Of a stretch of 38,007 nt of DNA, positions 1 to 7,267 are shown in pieces. How positions within the stretch are numbered: the first letter of the stretch is position 1; the number at the start of each line of letters is the position of its first letter. The stretch comes from Vitreoscilla sp. GTDB lineage: Bacteria > Pseudomonadota > Gammaproteobacteria > Burkholderiales > Neisseriaceae. The notes under the pieces are model-generated. The model searched no databases. It saw only the letters and a program-made list of their open reading frames with translations, and was not told the DNA's origin. The translations under genes were made by a program, and so were the position numbers. Where the stretch lies: NCBI GenBank assembly GCA_030150505.1, contig JASLFS010000079.1, positions 1-38,007 of the forward strand, written 5' to 3'.

Positions 1-677
1 TCTGTTACCGTACCATCTGCATTCAAAGCTGGCATTTCAATCCAATCACCAACCCTAACCATGTCATAAGATGATACCTGCACACTAGCAACCAAAGACA
101 AAATCGTATTTTGGAACACCAACATCAGCACAGCAGCCATGGCTCCCAAACCAGCCAATAAATTCATCACACTTTTATCTAGTGCCAAACCCAATAAAAT
201 TAATGCACAAATAATATAAGCCAGCAAAGATACCAGTTGTAGATATCCTTTAATCGGTTTTTTCTGCGCATCTTCACGCAATTCATACAAGCCATTTAAA
301 CTCATCAACCCTGCAGTAAATGACAAAGTCAGTGTTAATACAATTAAAAACTGCATGGCTAGTTGAATAAACTCGACAGGGCCGCTTTCTAAGTGAGGAA
401 CAAATCGAATACCATTTAAAATAACCATGGCTGGAAAAATATTCACAAACCGAGAAATGACTTTTCCCTTAAGTAATACACTAACCCACGCACCACGATG
501 GTTTTGCACCGCACGTTGAATCAAGCGCACCACCACAAATTTCATTACAAAACTCATAATTGCTGATAACAATAATAAAACAGCTAAGCCAGCAACAAAA
601 TCTAACCACGGTGTTTCAGGAAACCAGCTTAGTAAGTTCTTATAATCAATGACTGATAAACTTTGAATCTCATCCAT
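1..677 (-). CDS. Mechanosensitive ion channel, YbdG/MscM-like MscS family (N-terminal part, runs off the window)
   Basis: About 225 residues are visible, from an ATG at 677 (preceded by AAAGGAT) to the window edge, where the frame is still open. Several hydrophobic segments are followed by the MscS pore helix and the start of the beta domain: a Gly/Ala-rich stretch (LLAGLGAMAAVL), then LVFQNTILSLVASVQV and DMVRVGDWIEMP. The ending NADGTV resembles E. coli YbdG (MscM) more than the short MscS. Channels of this family open on membrane tension and release solutes on hypo-osmotic shock. The gene lies downstream of, and in the same orientation as, ilvC but is separated from it by a strong terminator, so it is probably transcribed alone. 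MscS-superfamily membership is secure; the YbdG subtype is inferred from the motif at the membrane/beta-domain junction. The C-terminal cytoplasmic part is outside the window. Confidence 0.85.
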   Translation of the reverse strand, partial: MDEIQSLSVIDYKNLLSWFPETPWLDFVAGLAVLLLLSAIMSFVMKFVVVRLIQRAVQNHRGAWVSVLLKGKVISRFVNIFPAMVILNGIRFVPHLESGPVEFIQLAMQFLIVLTLTLSFTAGLMSLNGLYELREDAQKKPIKGYLQLVSLLAYIICALILLGLALDKSVMNLLAGLGAMAAVLMLVFQNTILSLVASVQVSSYDMVRVGDWIEMPALNADGTVT

Positions 678-850
678 TTCGTCAATATCCTTTTAAGCTA
701 TTATCAAAGTAAGTATTTTCAAACTTCATTGTAAAGGCAATAAAGTACTGATGGCAAATTTTGAATATCAAAATAAAATCATAAACCATTATATTTATTG
801 AATTTTTAAATACAACTTATGCACTTTAACAATTTATTACTAACAAAATA

Positions 851-878
851 AAAAAGCTCAGCATGTGCTGAGCTTTTT
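851..878 (-). terminator. Rho-independent terminator of the ilv operon
   Basis: A perfect inverted repeat, AAAAAGCTCAGCA / TGCTGAGCTTTTT, has a 2-base centre and lies just after the ilvC stop codon. It has A and T runs on both sides, so it could work in both directions; on the minus strand it ends ilvC transcription. Confidence 0.9.
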
Positions 879-895
879 CCTATGACATAACTAAA

Positions 896-1912
896 TTAGT
901 TTTTATCTTGGTCAACCAATTTGTTTTGAGCAATCCATGGCATCATTGCGCGCAATTTATTACCAACCACTTCAATTGGATGCTCAGCATTCATACGGCG
1001 ACGAGCAGTCATTGATGGGTAATTAGTATTGCCTTCTTGAATAAACATTTTTGCATATTCACCAGACTGAATGCGGTACAAAGCTTTTTTCATTGCAGCT
1101 TTGGTTTCAGAAGTTACAACTTCAGGGCCTGTTACATACTCACCATATTCAGCGTTATTTGAAATTGAGTAGTTCATGTTAGCAATACCGCCTTCATACA
1201 TTAAATCTACAATCAATTTTAGCTCATGCAAACACTCAAAATAAGCCATTTCAGGTGCATAACCTGCTTCAACCAAAGTTTCGAAGCCAGCTTTAACCAA
1301 CTCAACAGCACCACCACACAATACAGCTTGCTCACCAAACAAATCTGTTTCTGTTTCTTCACGGAAATCAGTTTCAATCACGCCACCTTTAGTGCCGCCA
1401 TTTGCAGCAGCATAAGATAAAGCAACATCACGAGCTTTGCCTGATTTATCTTGGTAAACAGCGATTAATGTTGGTACGCCACCACCTTTTTTGTATTCAC
1501 TACGTACAGTATGGCCAGGACCTTTAGGAGCAACCATTACCACATCAACATCGTCACGAGGAATAATTTGATTGTAATGAATATTAAAACCATGAGCGAA
1601 TGCCAATACAGCACCTGATTTTAAGTTTGCTTCAATATCATTTTTATAAACAGTAGGCTGATTTTCATCTGGTAACAAAATCATTACCACATCAGCAGCT
1701 TTAGTTGCTTCAGCAACTTCACGCACATCATGACCAGCAGCTTCTGCTTTTTTCCAAGAAGCGCCTGTTTTACGCAAACCAACAATCACGTTTACGCCAG
1801 AATCTTTTAAGTTTGCTGCATGAGCATGACCTTGAGAGCCATAACCAATAATTGCAACAGTCTTACCTTTAATCAAAGAAATATCAGCATCTTTATCGTA
1901 AAAAACTTTCAT
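896..1912 (-). CDS. ilvC: Ketol-acid reductoisomerase (class I, NADPH-dependent)
   Basis: 338 residues, the usual length of the short class I enzyme. It isomerises and reduces acetolactate or acetohydroxybutyrate to the dihydroxy acids in valine, isoleucine and leucine synthesis. The N-terminal Rossmann fold shows GYGSQGHAHA, followed by an LRKTGAS loop with the Arg and Ser expected for NADPH. HGFNIHY and KGPGHTVR line the active site. The Mg-binding acids are in ETETDLFGEQ and in ECLHELKLIVDLMYEGG. The start at 1912 (protein begins MKVFYDKDAD) is preceded by GAGGA at good spacing; an open extension to 1945 has no such support. It is the last gene of ilvI-ilvH-ilvC and is followed by a terminator. 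A 131-base gap with an inverted repeat separates it from ilvH, so it may also have its own promoter. Confidence 0.97.
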   Translation of the reverse strand: MKVFYDKDADISLIKGKTVAIIGYGSQGHAHAANLKDSGVNVIVGLRKTGASWKKAEAAGHDVREVAEATKAADVVMILLPDENQPTVYKNDIEANLKSGAVLAFAHGFNIHYNQIIPRDDVDVVMVAPKGPGHTVRSEYKKGGGVPTLIAVYQDKSGKARDVALSYAAANGGTKGGVIETDFREETETDLFGEQAVLCGGAVELVKAGFETLVEAGYAPEMAYFECLHELKLIVDLMYEGGIANMNYSISNNAEYGEYVTGPEVVTSETKAAMKKALYRIQSGEYAKMFIQEGNTNYPSMTARRRMNAEHPIEVVGNKLRAMMPWIAQNKLVDQDKN

Positions 1913-1977
1913 TTTAATTCCTCTAAAATAACTTAATAAATACAAAATATCAATAAAAACAAATTGTTAACTTTTTT

Positions 1978-2014
1978 GATTGGCTATAATAAACCTTAGC
2001 TAAAATAGCCAATC
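1978..2014 (-). repeat. Inverted repeat and possible promoter between ilvH and ilvC
   Basis: The arms GATTGGCTAT and ATAGCCAATC match perfectly around a 17-base centre. On the minus strand the stem is followed by A residues, not T, so it is not a standard terminator. The same stretch offers TTGGCT, 17 bases, TTATAG on the minus strand, a weak promoter-like pair in front of ilvC. It could be an operator or an RNA processing hairpin. No function is proven. Confidence 0.4.
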
Positions 2015-2043
2015 CAAATTAATTAATCATTTTTTTATATTAT

Positions 2044-2535
2044 TCAAATACGGAGAATTCTCTCGCCTCGACCAATTCCTGCAGCACCAGTACGAACGGT
2101 TTCTAAAATTAAACCTTTGCTGATGCTTTCAACAAAAGAATCTAACTTATCCGCTGTTCCTGTTATTTCAATGGTATATGCCTTATCTGTCATATCCACC
2201 ACATGGCCACGATAAATTTCTGTCATTCTTAATAGCTCATCGCGATCTTTACCAACAGCACGAATCTTAATTAACATTAACTCACGCTCAACAAATCTGC
2301 TATCGTTTAAATCAATAACTTTCACAACTTCAACCAATTTATTCAGTTGCTTGGTAATTTGTTCAACGATTTCATCATCTCCACGTGTCGATAAAGTCAT
2401 TCGAGATAATGTAGGATCTTCTGTTTCTGCCACTGATAAAGAATCAATGTTATAACCACGTGCGGAAAATAAACCAACAACTCGAGACAATGCACCCGCT
2501 TCGTTTTCCAATAAAATAGATAAAATATGTCTCAT
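2044..2535 (-). CDS. ilvH: Acetolactate synthase small (regulatory) subunit
   Basis: 163 residues, the normal size for IlvH. The N-terminal ACT domain (about residues 1-78) opens with MRHILSILLENEAGALSRVVGLF and contains the RGYNIDSLSV and DPTLSRMTL motifs that form the valine-binding dimer interface. The C-terminal half is the second ACT-like domain. The subunit binds the catalytic subunit IlvI, stimulates it and gives valine feedback inhibition. Its ATG overlaps the ilvI stop codon in an ATGA arrangement, so the two subunits are translationally coupled. Nothing in the sequence suggests loss of the regulatory domain. Confidence 0.96.
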   Translation of the reverse strand: MRHILSILLENEAGALSRVVGLFSARGYNIDSLSVAETEDPTLSRMTLSTRGDDEIVEQITKQLNKLVEVVKVIDLNDSRFVERELMLIKIRAVGKDRDELLRMTEIYRGHVVDMTDKAYTIEITGTADKLDSFVESISKGLILETVRTGAAGIGRGERILRI

Positions 2536-4310
2536 GGCACACTCCGCATATCATAATCCCGATCCGTTACACTATTAACATCAGAGTCAGCCAATGTTTC
2601 TCTCATATGAGGCGGTAACACCATTTCATCCAAGCCTTTGCCATTACCAACCATCGGAAACACATTTTGTGTTCTATCAGTAATGAAATCCATGAAAACC
2701 AAACGGTCTTTCATCGCAAAAGCTTCTCTCAATGCAGGTTCAACATCTGCTGTTTTCTCAATACGCATGCCCACATGGCCATATGCCTCAGCCAACTTAA
2801 CAAAATCAGGCAATGAGTCCATATATGATTCAGAATAACGGTCTTGGTAATAAAATTCTTGCCATTGTCTTACCATCCCTAAATAGCCATTATTCAAATT
2901 AATCACTTTGACAGGTAATCTGTATTGATAACAAGTAGAAAGTTCTTGAATATTCATTTGAATAGAACCTTCGCCTGTAATACAAGCCACATCTCGATCT
3001 GGATTTGCAAGCTTTGCGCCCATGGCATAAGGCAAACCAACACCCATGGTGCCCAATCCACCTGAATTTAACCATTGGCGAGGATGCTCAAATGGATAAT
3101 ATTGAGCCGCAAACATTTGATGCTGCCCTACGTCAGATGAAACCAATGCATGATTGTTTGTTACTTGAGCCAAAGTTTGTACCACATATTGTGGCTTAAT
3201 GATTTCGCTGTCATTATCAAACCAGAAACACTTGCGATCACGCCAGTTTTCAATCGCTGCCCACCATTTTTCAAGGCTGGCACTGTTAAGCTGCAAAGAT
3301 TTCTCTTGCCATAAGCCCAACATTTCTTCTAACACCAATTTCACATCGCCAACGATAGGAATATCTACTTTAACTCGTTTGGCAATGCTTGATGGATCAA
3401 TATCCACATGAATAATTTTTTTCGGTGTATCTAAAAACTTGCTTGGTACAGAAATAACACGGTCATCAAAACGAGCGCCCAATGCCAAAATTACATCAGC
3501 ATTTTGCATTGCCAAGTTTGCTTCATACATCCCATGCATACCCAACATACCGATAAATTGACGGTCAGTACTAGGGTAAGCACCCAAACCCATCAAAGTA
3601 CCTGTACAAGGTGCTCCGGTCATTCGAACCAAGTCAGTCATTTCTTGACTTGCGTTGCCAAGCACAACACCACCACCAAAATAAATCAATGGGCGTTTAG
3701 CACTTGCCAATAGCTGCATTGCTTTTTTAATTTGGCCAGTATGACCTTTGGTCGCAGGTTGGTATGAGCGAATAAACACGCTTTCAGGGTATTTAAACTT
3801 AGCAACTGTTTGAGTAATATCTTTTGGAATATCAATGACAACTGGGCCTGGTCGACCTGTTTTTGCAATGTGAAACGCTTTTTTGAAGGTTTCAGCTAAA
3901 TCATTAATATCAGTTACTAAAAAGTTATGTTTCACACAAGGACGAGTAATGCCAACCATATCAACTTCTTGGAAAGCATCTGTACCAACAGCTGGCGTTC
4001 CAACTTGTCCAGAGATAACCACCAAAGGAACTGAGTCTGAGTTAGCAGTAGCAATACCAGTGATAGCATTGGTTGCGCCAGGACCTGAAGTCACCAAAGC
4101 AACACCAACTTTATCATCGCTTGAACGAGCATAAGCATCAGCAGCATGGACAGCAGCTTGCTCATGACGAACTAAAATGTGTTTGAATTCTTTTTGCTGG
4201 AAAATGGCATCATAAATTTCCAGAACTGCGCCACCTGGATAACCGAAAACGTGCTCCACGCCTTCAGCTTGTAGACATTGCACAATCATCTGTGCGCCGG
4301 ATAGATTCAT
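2532..4310 (-). CDS. ilvI: Acetolactate synthase large (catalytic) subunit
   Basis: 592 residues. This thiamine-diphosphate enzyme joins two pyruvates, or pyruvate and 2-oxobutyrate, in the first common step of branched-chain amino-acid synthesis. The N-terminal domain has FGYPGGAVLEIYDA and the catalytic Glu in RHEQAAVHAADAYAR. The middle domain begins near residue 190. The C-terminal TPP/Mg motif runs from GEGSIQMN to NLNNGYLGMV. The Asp usual in GDG is Glu here, which I believe also occurs in other Neisseriaceae. The start at 4310 is preceded by AGAGG. It is the first gene of ilvI-ilvH-ilvC and lies behind a long leader region (4311-4560) with a candidate leader peptide and promoter. A short tail after residue 570 (ending MRSVP) goes beyond the usual IlvI length. 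Confidence 0.96.
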   Translation of the reverse strand: MNLSGAQMIVQCLQAEGVEHVFGYPGGAVLEIYDAIFQQKEFKHILVRHEQAAVHAADAYARSSDDKVGVALVTSGPGATNAITGIATANSDSVPLVVISGQVGTPAVGTDAFQEVDMVGITRPCVKHNFLVTDINDLAETFKKAFHIAKTGRPGPVVIDIPKDITQTVAKFKYPESVFIRSYQPATKGHTGQIKKAMQLLASAKRPLIYFGGGVVLGNASQEMTDLVRMTGAPCTGTLMGLGAYPSTDRQFIGMLGMHGMYEANLAMQNADVILALGARFDDRVISVPSKFLDTPKKIIHVDIDPSSIAKRVKVDIPIVGDVKLVLEEMLGLWQEKSLQLNSASLEKWWAAIENWRDRKCFWFDNDSEIIKPQYVVQTLAQVTNNHALVSSDVGQHQMFAAQYYPFEHPRQWLNSGGLGTMGVGLPYAMGAKLANPDRDVACITGEGSIQMNIQELSTCYQYRLPVKVINLNNGYLGMVRQWQEFYYQDRYSESYMDSLPDFVKLAEAYGHVGMRIEKTADVEPALREAFAMKDRLVFMDFITDRTQNVFPMVGNGKGLDEMVLPPHMRETLADSDVNSVTDRDYDMRSVP

Positions 4311-4450
4311 AAAAACCTCTTATTGTACATGTAAATAGATAGGCATTGCAGGCTTCATCAAGTGCAAAAATTATGCGCAGTTTTATGACGACGATTTAGG
4401 GTACGTGACCATAAAAACAAGGATGACAACCAGTTAACAATACAAACAAT

Positions 4451-4543
4451 CTACTTAGATGGTTGGGTATTAAAAAATTGAAAATATACAATAGCCGAAG
4501 CTTTCATAAAGCGCAAGCACCACAACAGCAATAAAACAATCAT
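4451..4543 (-). CDS. Candidate branched-chain leader peptide upstream of ilvI (30 residues)
   Basis: An open frame from ATG at 4543 to TAG at 4451 begins MIVLLLLWCLRF and continues through AIVY to the end. Nine of its 30 residues are Ile, Val or Leu, with an uninterrupted IVLLLL run at the start. This is the composition expected of a transcription-attenuation leader for an ilv operon. Points against it: there is no clear ribosome-binding site, the Leu run lies in low-complexity TTTTATTG repeats, a promoter-like pair (4488-4516) falls inside it, and no strong terminator follows before ilvI. It is a hypothesis only. Confidence 0.3.
   Translation of the reverse strand: MIVLLLLWCLRFMKASAIVYFQFFNTQPSK
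4488..4516 (-). promoter_or_regulatory. Candidate ilvI promoter
   Basis: On the minus strand, TTGCGC is followed after 17 bases by TATTGT. Transcription would start roughly 170 bases before ilvI, giving a long 5' leader. This reading excludes the leader peptide above from being transcribed from this promoter. Confidence 0.35.
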
Positions 4544-4563
4544 TCACAATAAAACAATAAAAT

Positions 4564-4594
4564 AAATGCCATTTATTTAAAATAAACGGCATTT
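4564..4594 (-). terminator. Terminator after the DAHP-synthase-like gene
   Basis: The arms AAATGCC and GGCATTT enclose a second pairing block, TTTATTT/AAATAAA, with one mismatch between the two blocks. On the minus strand the stem is followed by the T-rich ATTTTATTGTTTT. It lies about 125 bases after the stop codon at 4721 and separates that gene from the ilv operon. Confidence 0.65.
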
Positions 4595-4720
4595 TATATT
4601 TAATTTAAAATAAATATTAAAAATATGTTTCAATATTGATTTGCATCTTCGCCAATTCAAGCTAATTAAAAAAATGAAATTTAGCAATTTACTAACAACA
4701 TAATGAATTTGACGCAATGT

Positions 4721-5611
4721 CTAATTAATGATGACAGATTGTGCTCCAGCAGCAATCGCCAACTGATTTAATAATTTCAATGGTAAATATTCATCTGTTA
4801 GGTTAATTGCATTTACCAGAACAGGTAAATGACTCAAAGCACGGACAGTCGCAATCGCCTCAATATCCAATCGATTATAACAACGTCGACTTAAACTTAA
4901 GGTCCCACTTTCACCTAAAATAATTTGGTGGTTTCCACAGATAGCAATGTGCTCAGCGGCAATGAGCCAATCATCTACTTGATGATGCTTGTCTTTGCAT
5001 AAAACAACCGGTGTATTCAACTGCCCAATTTCCTTTTGCAGTGTACGATTTTCCATCAACTCACCACCTAAATACAGTACATCTACCTGAGCATTCAAAG
5101 CTGCATCTAATTGACGAACATCACGAATACGAACAAAAACGGGTTGCTGCTGCTCATGGTAATACTGAACAGCATGATTCATTAAACGAATAGAATCTTT
5201 TTCTTCTTTTAGATTGCTAGCATCATAAACATAAGATGATTGAAAAAATGGATCAATATAAACTGCATCTTGCCCTTGTAAGCCATCTGCCGTCATATTT
5301 AAATGATTTATCTTAGCAATATTAACAACCTGCTCACCACCAATTTTGACACCTCGTACCGTTAAAGTACTATTTTCTTGTTGAGCTTCTCTGCTAATAA
5401 TTTGCCAATCATGCAAAATTCGAAGTGCTTGTTCCACTTCTGGTAAACGTTTAAAGACATTTAAATCCAATACACGCTCATCACCCACCGCACCAATAAT
5501 GACACGCTCAGCACCTTTTGAGATGTGCTCCATTAAACCTGCTTGTCGTATTTCATCGACCACAATATTTATGGATTTTGCTGCTGCGTTTTTTTTCATC
5601 ACAATAATCAT
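4721..5611 (-). CDS. DAHP-synthase-like protein lacking the catalytic motifs (probable pseudoenzyme)
   Basis: 296 residues. The whole length aligns by eye with the short class I-beta DAHP synthase (AroF type, as in Thermotoga). An N-terminal ferredoxin-like regulatory domain (about residues 1-70) has MIIVMKK, HISKGAERVIIGAVGDER and a SRE at its end. A barrel-like region follows, with WLIAAEHIAICGNHQIILGESG, LDIEAIATVRALSHLPVLVNA and AIAAGAQSVIIN. The catalytic motifs of the family are replaced. AGPC with the metal Cys reads NIAKIN. KPRTSP is absent. LLKRG reads VLCKD, CERG reads GESG, and VDPSHSGG reads VNAINLTD. The last helix of the normal ~338-residue enzyme is also missing. It therefore should not make DAHP. 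The conserved N-terminal domain suggests a ligand-sensing or regulatory role (inference). Start at 5611, preceded by AAAGGTAGG. It lies upstream of ilvI on the same strand with a terminator between. Confidence 0.75.
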   Translation of the reverse strand: MIIVMKKNAAAKSINIVVDEIRQAGLMEHISKGAERVIIGAVGDERVLDLNVFKRLPEVEQALRILHDWQIISREAQQENSTLTVRGVKIGGEQVVNIAKINHLNMTADGLQGQDAVYIDPFFQSSYVYDASNLKEEKDSIRLMNHAVQYYHEQQQPVFVRIRDVRQLDAALNAQVDVLYLGGELMENRTLQKEIGQLNTPVVLCKDKHHQVDDWLIAAEHIAICGNHQIILGESGTLSLSRRCYNRLDIEAIATVRALSHLPVLVNAINLTDEYLPLKLLNQLAIAAGAQSVIIN

Positions 5612-5857
5612 GGGCGCCTACCTTTTATAAGTATAAAAATACTGCTTCAAAACCCTGCTATTTTACAATGAAGATTTTAAAACTGCTAAAACAACTAATA
5701 ATATCAAAATAAACCAATTGAAAATACACAATATATGTTCATTAAAACTCTTCAATAATGAACAAAACCACAATATTAAAATCATATTGAAAGCGCATCT
5801 TTTTAGCCACATATTTGTTTCAAATTGTAAAAAAAATAATGTAAAGCGAATTAATAT

Positions 5858-5886
5858 TTGTGTTAATTAAATAATGCACTTACAAT
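5858..5886 (+). promoter_or_regulatory. Candidate promoter of the polyamine-binding protein gene
   Basis: TTGTGT, 17 bases, TACAAT lies about 55 bases before the ATG at 5942. The rest of the 330-base divergent gap (5612-5941) is very AT-rich; I see no gene or clear hairpin in it. Confidence 0.45.
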
Positions 5887-5941
5887 GCGCCGCTAGTTCA
5901 TTTTTCGTTTAATCAGTATCAGACAGGAATGGGAGTAATTG

Positions 5942-7111
5942 ATGAAAAAATTATGGCTCGTTAACCTTATCTCTCTGGCTTTTATCACAGCATGTAGCGG
6001 TGATAATCAAGCAGAACAATCTTCAGCATCAACTGCAGCAAGTAATGTTGGCTCTAATCAAACAGAGACAACATCAGGACTCCCTGCAACCGATACTTTG
6101 AATATTTATAATTGGTCTAACTATGTTGATGAAAGCACGGTCAAAGATTTTGCAAAAAACAACAATATAAAAGTTAATTATGACCTATATGAAAACAATG
6201 AAGCTTTGGAAGCCAAAGTCTTAACTGGTAAATCTGGTTATGATTTAGTCGTCCCGGGCATTGCTTTCTTGCCACGCCAAATCCAAGCTGGTGCATACCA
6301 AAAAGTTAATAAGGATTTAATTCCTAATTATAAAAACATTGATCCTGCTGTTTTAAAAATGATGGAAACAGCAGATCCTGGTAACCAATATGCAGTACCG
6401 TATTTTTCAGGCGTTAACACCATTGCTATTAATGTAGATAAAGTAAAAGCAGCCCTAGGCTCTGATACGCTACCTGAAAACCAATGGGATTTGATTTTCA
6501 AAGCAGAGTACACTGATAAATTGAAAACTTGCGGTATTAGCTTATGGGATACACCAAGTGAAATGTTCCCGCTGGTATTAAACTACCTAGGCAAAGACGT
6601 TACTGGTGAAAATCCAGATGATCTAAAAGCAGCAGCTGACGTATTGAAAAAAATTCGTCCTGATGTCAAAAGGTTTAGCCCTGCAGTTATTGATGAATTA
6701 GCCCGTGGAGATATTTGTATTACTGTCGGCAACGGTGGTGATATGAACATGGCCAAAACCCGTGCTAAAGAAGCCAATAATGGCGTAAACATTGAAGTTT
6801 TAACGCCAAAAGGAATGGGTTTCTGGGTTGAATCTTGGTTAATTCCAGCCGATGCGCAAAATGTGGTGAATGCACACAAATACATTAACTACACGTTAGA
6901 ACCTAAAGTTGCTGCAAAAAATGGTGATTTTGTGACATTTGCACCAGCAAGTGCACCAGCTAAAGCATTGATGAACCCTGAATTTGTTAATTCACGCTCT
7001 ATCTTCCCAAACAGTGAAGATATTGCAAATGGTTTTGCGATGCCACAAATGAGTGATTCTGCTAAAAAAATATCTGTTCGTTTATGGCAAAACCTAAAAA
7101 TGAATAAATAA
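5942..7111 (+). CDS. Polyamine (putrescine/spermidine) ABC-transporter substrate-binding lipoprotein, PotD/PotF family
   Basis: 389 residues from the ATG at 5942, preceded by GGGAG; a TTG one codon upstream is less likely. A lipoprotein signal peptide ends in FITAC with the lipid-modified Cys at about 18. A Ser/Thr/Gln/Asn-rich linker follows, then the binding protein from about residue 50. Family marks are LNIYNWSNYVD (the Trp-Ser of PotF's ligand pocket), GYDLVVP, WDTPSEMFP, GDICITVGNGGD and WLIPADAQN. Two pocket positions differ from E. coli PotF: GNGGD in place of GWAGD, and VES in place of the FDV segment. This may shift specificity. As an outer-leaflet inner-membrane lipoprotein it would deliver polyamines to a PotGHI/PotABC-type permease, but no such genes are nearby. 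It is followed by a strong bidirectional terminator. Confidence 0.9.
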   Translation: MKKLWLVNLISLAFITACSGDNQAEQSSASTAASNVGSNQTETTSGLPATDTLNIYNWSNYVDESTVKDFAKNNNIKVNYDLYENNEALEAKVLTGKSGYDLVVPGIAFLPRQIQAGAYQKVNKDLIPNYKNIDPAVLKMMETADPGNQYAVPYFSGVNTIAINVDKVKAALGSDTLPENQWDLIFKAEYTDKLKTCGISLWDTPSEMFPLVLNYLGKDVTGENPDDLKAAADVLKKIRPDVKRFSPAVIDELARGDICITVGNGGDMNMAKTRAKEANNGVNIEVLTPKGMGFWVESWLIPADAQNVVNAHKYINYTLEPKVAAKNGDFVTFAPASAPAKALMNPEFVNSRSIFPNSEDIANGFAMPQMSDSAKKISVRLWQNLKMNK

Positions 7112-7168
7112 CTTTAATAGACTAACAATAAAATCGTCTGTAAGTTAAATAACTTATCAAACAATTTT

Positions 7169-7211
7169 AAAAGGACTGAATTTTATCAATGATAAAAATC
7201 AGTCCTTTTTT
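7169..7211. terminator. Bidirectional Rho-independent terminator
   Basis: A long hairpin, AAAAGGACTGA / TCAGTCCTTTT, has an inner ATTTTATC/GATAAAA pairing, followed by TTTTTT on the plus strand and A/T runs on the minus strand. It lies between the convergent polyamine-binding gene and the efflux outer-membrane gene and can serve both. Confidence 0.9.
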
Positions 7212-7267
7212 AATTTAAACCCAAACGATATAACGAGAATATTGCAATATTATTTTCCAAGAAAATG

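Noticed and set aside
1978..2014. Inverted repeat as a transcription terminator inside the ilv operon
   Set aside because: On the transcribed strand the stem is followed by A residues, not a T run.
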